From NCBI GenBank assembly GCA_963693305.1, contig OY855903.1, positions 52,227,150-52,291,149 of the forward strand: a DNA stretch of 64,000 nucleotides. The letters run 5' to 3'. A program made the translations under genes and the position numbers. Below are positions 59,465-64,000 of the stretch, piece by piece. Position 1 is the first letter of the stretch. Every line of letters begins with the position of its first letter. The DNA is from Meandrina meandrites (Eukaryota; Cnidaria; Anthozoa; Scleractinia; Meandrinidae). The notes under the pieces were generated by a model. That model had not been told where the DNA came from and did no database searches. It saw nothing but the letters and a program-made list of their open reading frames with translations.

Positions 59465-59924
59465 CTACAAAACAAAACGAAAATGAAATCAATCACTTAT
59501 TTGAATTCTATCTTTTTTCAATTATTTGATTTTAACCCATCAAGGGATCGGCCACCAAAACAAACTTCAGTGTTTACATTTTTAACTCAGGTAAAAAATG
59601 GCCGAGTCAGGACTGGAATCTAGTTGAACAGTAAACAAAGATCGGCTAGATGACTTTGCGAATCTTTCCATTCATTCACCACTATTGCGATTTTAAACAA
59701 ATCCGAAAAGTTACCAATATTTTGAGTTACTTGTAAGGTAACATAACTATCATTGCTGGCCATTTATTTGTATGACTTGCAGGTTTACACTTCCTGCAAT
59801 ACTAAACGATCGAAAGATCTCAGTGATTGATCGAACGATGGTTAAATCAGCTTCAACAAACAAGAGTCTTTTATCTGTCTATATATATTCGATCATTCCT
59901 GGGGAAAACAGAATATAAACGTAC
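59465..59924 (-). other. Intron of the 430-aa gene
   Basis: Bounded by GTACGT at 59,924 and TTTTGTAG at 59,465 on the minus strand, phase 0. No other feature seen. Confidence 0.55.
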
Positions 59925-60149
59925 CTGTTTTGAAAGGTTAGAGCGCTTTCGCTTTCCACCTGGGTTTGTTGTCACTTCGCGTATTTCACTTGGATCGGAA
60001 ATCTCGCGATTCCACTCGTCCTTCCAGCCGTCAAAAGAAACAACGATGTGCTCCGCTCTTGCAATTACCGTGCATAGGCACCAAATACCGCAATCATCGA
60101 TGGCCTCTGCTTTACTGCCACAGGTATACTTTTCAAGTTCGTTTGCCAT
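59925..60149 (-). CDS. Exon 1 of the 430-aa protein: MBT/Tudor-like domain
   Basis: The ATG at 60,149 opens exactly 75 codons to an AAACAG/GTACGT donor. The sequence KAEAIDDCGIWCLCTVIA, then VVSFDGWKDEWNREI, then EIREV follows the Tudor/MBT-like pattern (A-D-x-x-G-x-W-x-x-A-x-V ... V-x-F-x-G-W-x-x-x-W-[DN]). In chromatin proteins such domains bind methylated lysine; a chromatin-targeting role in the element is inference. A basic GGKRKRSNLSK tail may be a nuclear signal. The start lies about 200 bp inside the right terminal repeat, so promoter sequence must be in that end. Confidence 0.65.
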
Positions 60150-62508
60150 TGCGTTGTTGGTGTTAACTGGAATCGCAGCGAACGCAACGATCGAAAAAAC
60201 CGGTTTTTCCCTGGCGTCAACTTTCGCTCGATTTGCATTTGGTTGCTAAGATACGATCTAGATCCCAGGCTCGCTCGGTCATTTTACATTCTACTGCGCA
60301 TGTTTACGCTAAAATCCTGAATTACACACTTTGTCCGTGCTGAAGTTGTAATGTTTGTTTCTCTAAACGTGCATTCATACAGTAGATCGTGGCGTATGTT
60401 ATATCGAGAGGATGTTAAGTCTAGTGAGACATAATATTAATTTGAAAGCCATGATAACTCAAATCATGCAAGAATTTTTAATGACCCACCGGGATTTTTC
60501 AACAGGGGAGGTTCAGCCCTCAACATTCAATATCAATTTTCTCAATCAACCAGCTCGCCTCTCAGCAACCCAAGCAGATACTGCAAAACTCGTGCTGACA
60601 ATGTTCCTGACAAGAAACCTGCCTTAGACTTTCCGCTTGGATCGATCTGCCTTTTGTAAGACATTACGTTCACCTAGAGCACCTAAATAGCGCTATTGTG
60701 CAAAACAAAAGGTCAGAACACCCCTCAGTTCTTCGAGGGATGCTGTTGACTTGCGGGTTTCCAGACTTTATGATGTCCTTCAACCACCAAACGGCCGCAC
60801 TTGTGCTCAAAAGACCAGGAGGTTCAATTTATTTCACGAGCAAATCACCATCTATTTTTTTCTTTTCTAGTACATGACCTCTACCTCGCAATACACCTGT
60901 TATAGGTTAAGACCACTGCAAAAACCGTATATGATCAAAACAGTTAATCCAGTCCTACACTGCCTAATGCAATTAAACATGAAAACATGGTGTTCATGTA
61001 ATCACATTTGAAATGCTTTTCGCCTGCCTGGGACACTTACAAAACACTACAACGAAAGATTAGCACCAATGTGTTGAAAAACTCATACTACTGGCTGACT
61101 GAGGAGCATGTAATCTGCAAAACACTTTTTATTCTTATTTTTGCTTTGTTATTTCTCCAGAGCGTAGAAAAGATTAGCGGAATCAAATACAGCACAATGT
61201 ATAAGACATGTAAACAAACTTGCATAAGAAATTTGGAGTTGTTTTGACAATATTTTTCATTTTTGCTAAAAATCGCTAGTGCTCTTTTCTGACCAAATCC
61301 TTCAATTATACATTGTAACATTGACACTTACCTTTGGAGGCATTATGACATTCTTGTTCTGCATTGTGAGTAGTCACATGATGACATTTAAGGCCTGCAG
61401 CTCAGGGCGATTGCACTGAAAGAAAAAAGAAAAATTTAACTTTCACACCAATACTTAAGACTACAGATAACCAGTTAAACTACAAAATGACAATAATTTT
61501 TGGGTCTTGTTAGAAGCTTAATAAATACATACCGGTACTAGATATTTGTTTACATTGTAGCCAAGCAGTATTCCTATATGAAAGGTACTAGGATGCTAAT
61601 CATGAAATTTGAATTAAGCCCCTATCTGGACATGGCTAGACCTTTTCTGGTTCCTAACAGATACACTTTAATTCTCATGATCTTTTCTCTTGATGAAGTA
61701 TTGATATTGTAAGGAGAAGTTTGATGTTGGTCACTCTTGGGACTTAGAAGTGTTTTTACAATTGAGGCTTCTGTTCTGGAACAGATCTAAAGAATAAGTA
61801 TGGGTAATCAAATGGTGACGAGTGAAATTAGAAAATAATTTCATGTGCATTAGTGAAATAATTTCCGAATTTCACGAGTATACCATTTGGTTACCTTTTA
61901 ATACAGTATCATGGGTGACAAATAACACTTACAAGCATAGTTTTTTAACTTGTTTATTGTTTCATCATGAATGAACTGGCTGGAATCGATGCCCTTGTAA
62001 AACGCTAAAAAATCTGCGCAATGTCATTCATGTTATCACTAAAAGTTTTTAAGACAACCAAACAAACTGGCCAAGGTGAAATTCAATCAAGAATGTGCAA
62101 AGTTTAAGCTTTAAGATCTTTTTGTTTTAAAATGCTGTACGCCATGTTGGCACTGAGACATGGTAAACGCTACAATGGCAATTTTGTAATTTCAGATGTG
62201 AAATTTTAAATTAGCATTTTAAAAATTTTACGCCAAAATTAAAGAGAATCTTTCTCCCATGATATTATACATTTAATTTTGATATGTCAGATTGCTCAGT
62301 CAAGGGAATCAGTCACACTCAGCACTAATGGAAAATTCAGCTTTTGCTTTTGAAAAAAATCTACATGTATTTAACAAGCAGACTTTTTGCAGTTAGGTTT
62401 GCAGTCCCTGATCCTGAAATCATTGCAGAGATCAGGACGCTAGAATAATAATTTAAGGATCAGTTTTGTCTTTTCTGACAATGTGTGACTGCAAAAGCAG
62501 GGCCTGCA

Positions 62509-64000
62509 GCAAGTCTGGGATAGGGAAGGGAAGTTTGGTGTCAAGTCTAGTATAGGGTTGCAAAATCAGCTGAACATGGTCTGGTATAGGGTAAGGGTTT
62601 CAGAGTCTCAGCAGCACACTCCCACCCAAAAATATGCAGAGTGCCCCCCCCCCCCTGGGGGGGGGTTGTGTTCTTGTTTAAAGGTTAATATATTTTTCCA
62701 GATTAATCTGATTTGCAAATAAATCACACACCGAAAAGAAATACACTTCTGTCCTGGGAAGGGAATTTGATCTCCAAACGGGACCATTATGTGGGGCATT
62801 TGAACACTATTTTTTGCCTAGGGGATGGGAATTTGAACCAAAATTTCAAAAGTTCAAATACCAAGGGGTTGGCAATTTTATCAAGTATAGAAGCTAGTGG
62901 GAAAAATGCTTTGATTGAAATTTGTCTAAGTAAGATGGAGAAACTGAGGTTTTATTCATAATTTCTTAAATGAAGCCCGTCCCCCCATTGTCCCCTTACA
63001 TGTATTTCAAAATTGAAGGCGTGAGGGCAAGACGCGCAGATTAAGTTTTTGGCTAAATTGAACATTGTCAAAACAACTCCAAATTTCGCGTGCGAGTTTG
63101 TTTACGTGTGTTAAACACTGTCCTGTATTTTTTCCCGCTGTTGTCTGCCTTGTTTCCAAAAAATTACGCATGCAAAAACTGGACTTTGACGAAAGAAACC
63201 TTTTGTTCCACGAAACAATGAAATCAGCGAAGTTGAACCGATTACTGTTTTAACTCTACAAACATTAACCCTAGGGGTTAGGGCAACGTTAGGGTTAGCA
63301 TAGGGTTATCCTAGCAAAAATAAAGAAATCGCTTCTTTTGAATTGCATAGCATGAGTCGGTATCTAAATAAAGTCAAGGATTAGTGTCTAGAGAGTGAAC
63401 GTTTTGCAATCTGTAAATTTCGCTAAGCGAAATGATTATTTTTTGTGAATAACACTGCCGTTAGCAAAGCAAATTCAGTCCGTTTCACTAAAAAAGATAC
63501 TTCCATTTTCGAACTACCATGAACGGCGAACTTTTTTCCGCGAATTTTCACGCATAAAGCATTCAAGTTTGCCTAGACAAACCGTCGCGTTTGGAGCGTA
63601 AACATGTCAAGTTTTGGCAACTCAGCCTGTGTGTTTCTGGTCATGAAACACAGGTTTCGAAAACTTTTCCGTCGACGTTTTATGTTTCTTCAATGAATGT
63701 CGACAGCAAATGGCGGCTTTATATTTCTGGTAAATGCTGAGACAGCGATCTTGATCTTTGGTTCACTTGCAAAACGCGACAGTTTGTCTAGACAAACTTG
63801 AATGTTTTGCTCGATCGTGAAAAAACGCGCTAAAAAGTTAGCCGTTCACGGTAGCTCGAAAATGGCAGTAAAAGTCTGGTTTCATAAAACGGTTTTTTCA
63901 GACAACACAAAAGAAGTTAGTTTTAAGCTGAATAGGCTGTTTCTCCTACAGGCATGTTATGAATACACTGAATCGAATTTAAGCTGGCTGGAAAACCGAT
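62509..64000. other. Right edge of the window: repeats and a telomere-motif cluster
   Basis: The sequence at 62,515-62,650 with poly-C/poly-G is repeat-like. Bases about 63,040-63,110 are related, inverted, to about 3,070-3,130 (TTGTCAAAACAAC and GTTTGTTTACGTG). A degenerate telomere-motif cluster (ACCCTAGGGGTTAGGG, then TTAGGGTTAGCATAGGG) lies at about 63,268-63,310. Bases about 63,490-63,890 contain an inverted pair (TTTGCCTAGACAAACC... against ...TTGTCTAGACAAAC). No gene is supported. Confidence 0.5.

Larger units (their letters stand above)
54724..60353. mobile_element. 5.6-kb TIR element carrying two convergent genes
   Basis: The ends are about 36 bp, CAT-AC-ACTTCAGCACGGAC then AAAGTGTGTAATTCA, in inverted orientation. 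The other copy of the duplicated block is uninterrupted here (CTGAAATTTTTGTTTCTC at about 6,290-6,308). One gene starts from the left end on the plus strand and the other from the right end on the minus strand, and they converge. A short hairpin (GCGAACCCCACT/AGTGGGGTTCG) follows the left end. No DDE transposase, recombinase or polymerase is recognised, so this is either a non-autonomous carrier or an unfamiliar autonomous element. Confidence 0.75.
53819..62508 (+). repeat. Right copy of the large segmental duplication, interrupted by a 5.6-kb element
   Basis: Bases 53,819-54,723 match about 4,752-6,296, and 60,354-62,508 match about 6,297-6,412 plus 8,187-11,045. The break corresponds exactly to a TIR element. 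Divergence is low but visible, with single-base changes and small indels every few tens of bases. Confidence 0.85.

Overview
The window looks like nuclear DNA of a metazoan, most probably an anthozoan cnidarian such as a stony coral. The evidence is AT-rich DNA crowded with non-autonomous DNA transposons, tRNA-derived SINEs, a LINE 3' end with a (TTG)n tail, TTAGGG-type telomeric motifs, genes with GT-AG introns and a NACHT-LRR (NOD-like receptor) gene. No rRNA operon, genuine tRNA gene or CRISPR array was seen. The species call is inference.

Layout. 1-21 kb is mostly transposon sequence: a head-to-head telomere-motif palindrome (2.86-2.93 kb), a TIR element (4.07-5.38 kb), a CAGGG-ended element with 5-bp target duplications (9.38-10.22 kb), paired TTAA MITEs forming a 690-bp hairpin (12.2-12.9 kb), TTTCTGA heptamer repeats (14.4-15.6 kb), a LINE 3' end (17.8-18.25 kb) and a Harbinger-like element (19.86-20.68 kb). 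21.9-27.3 kb is an island unlike the rest: six intronless, tightly packed ORFs on both strands. They include coiled-coil/membrane proteins, a tail-anchored 545-aa protein, a possible jelly-roll (capsid-like) protein and Cys-rich small proteins, with an iteron-like array of palindromes in the middle. It resembles an endogenous DNA-virus-like or Polinton-like element, but no polymerase or integrase is visible.

28-35 kb is again repeats, including a 3.8-kb TIR element. 36.1-49.1 kb on the minus strand holds exons that join in phase into one gene: a four-TM, pannexin/innexin-like N-terminus, a short Ser-rich linker exon, and a NACHT plus LRR exon. The intron before the NACHT exon carries a Harbinger-like element that has captured the first exon of a CIDE-N gene.

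49.7-51.7 kb is a foldback element of ~111-bp repeats. 53.8-62.5 kb is a direct second copy of 4.75-11.05 kb. The right copy is interrupted by a 5.6-kb TIR element carrying two convergent intron-containing genes: one with a long Pro/Thr/Ala repeat and a frameshift, the other with an MBT/Tudor-like N-terminus. Comparing the two copies gives empty sites for several insertions.

All coordinates come from reading the sequence by eye. Family calls were not checked against any database.
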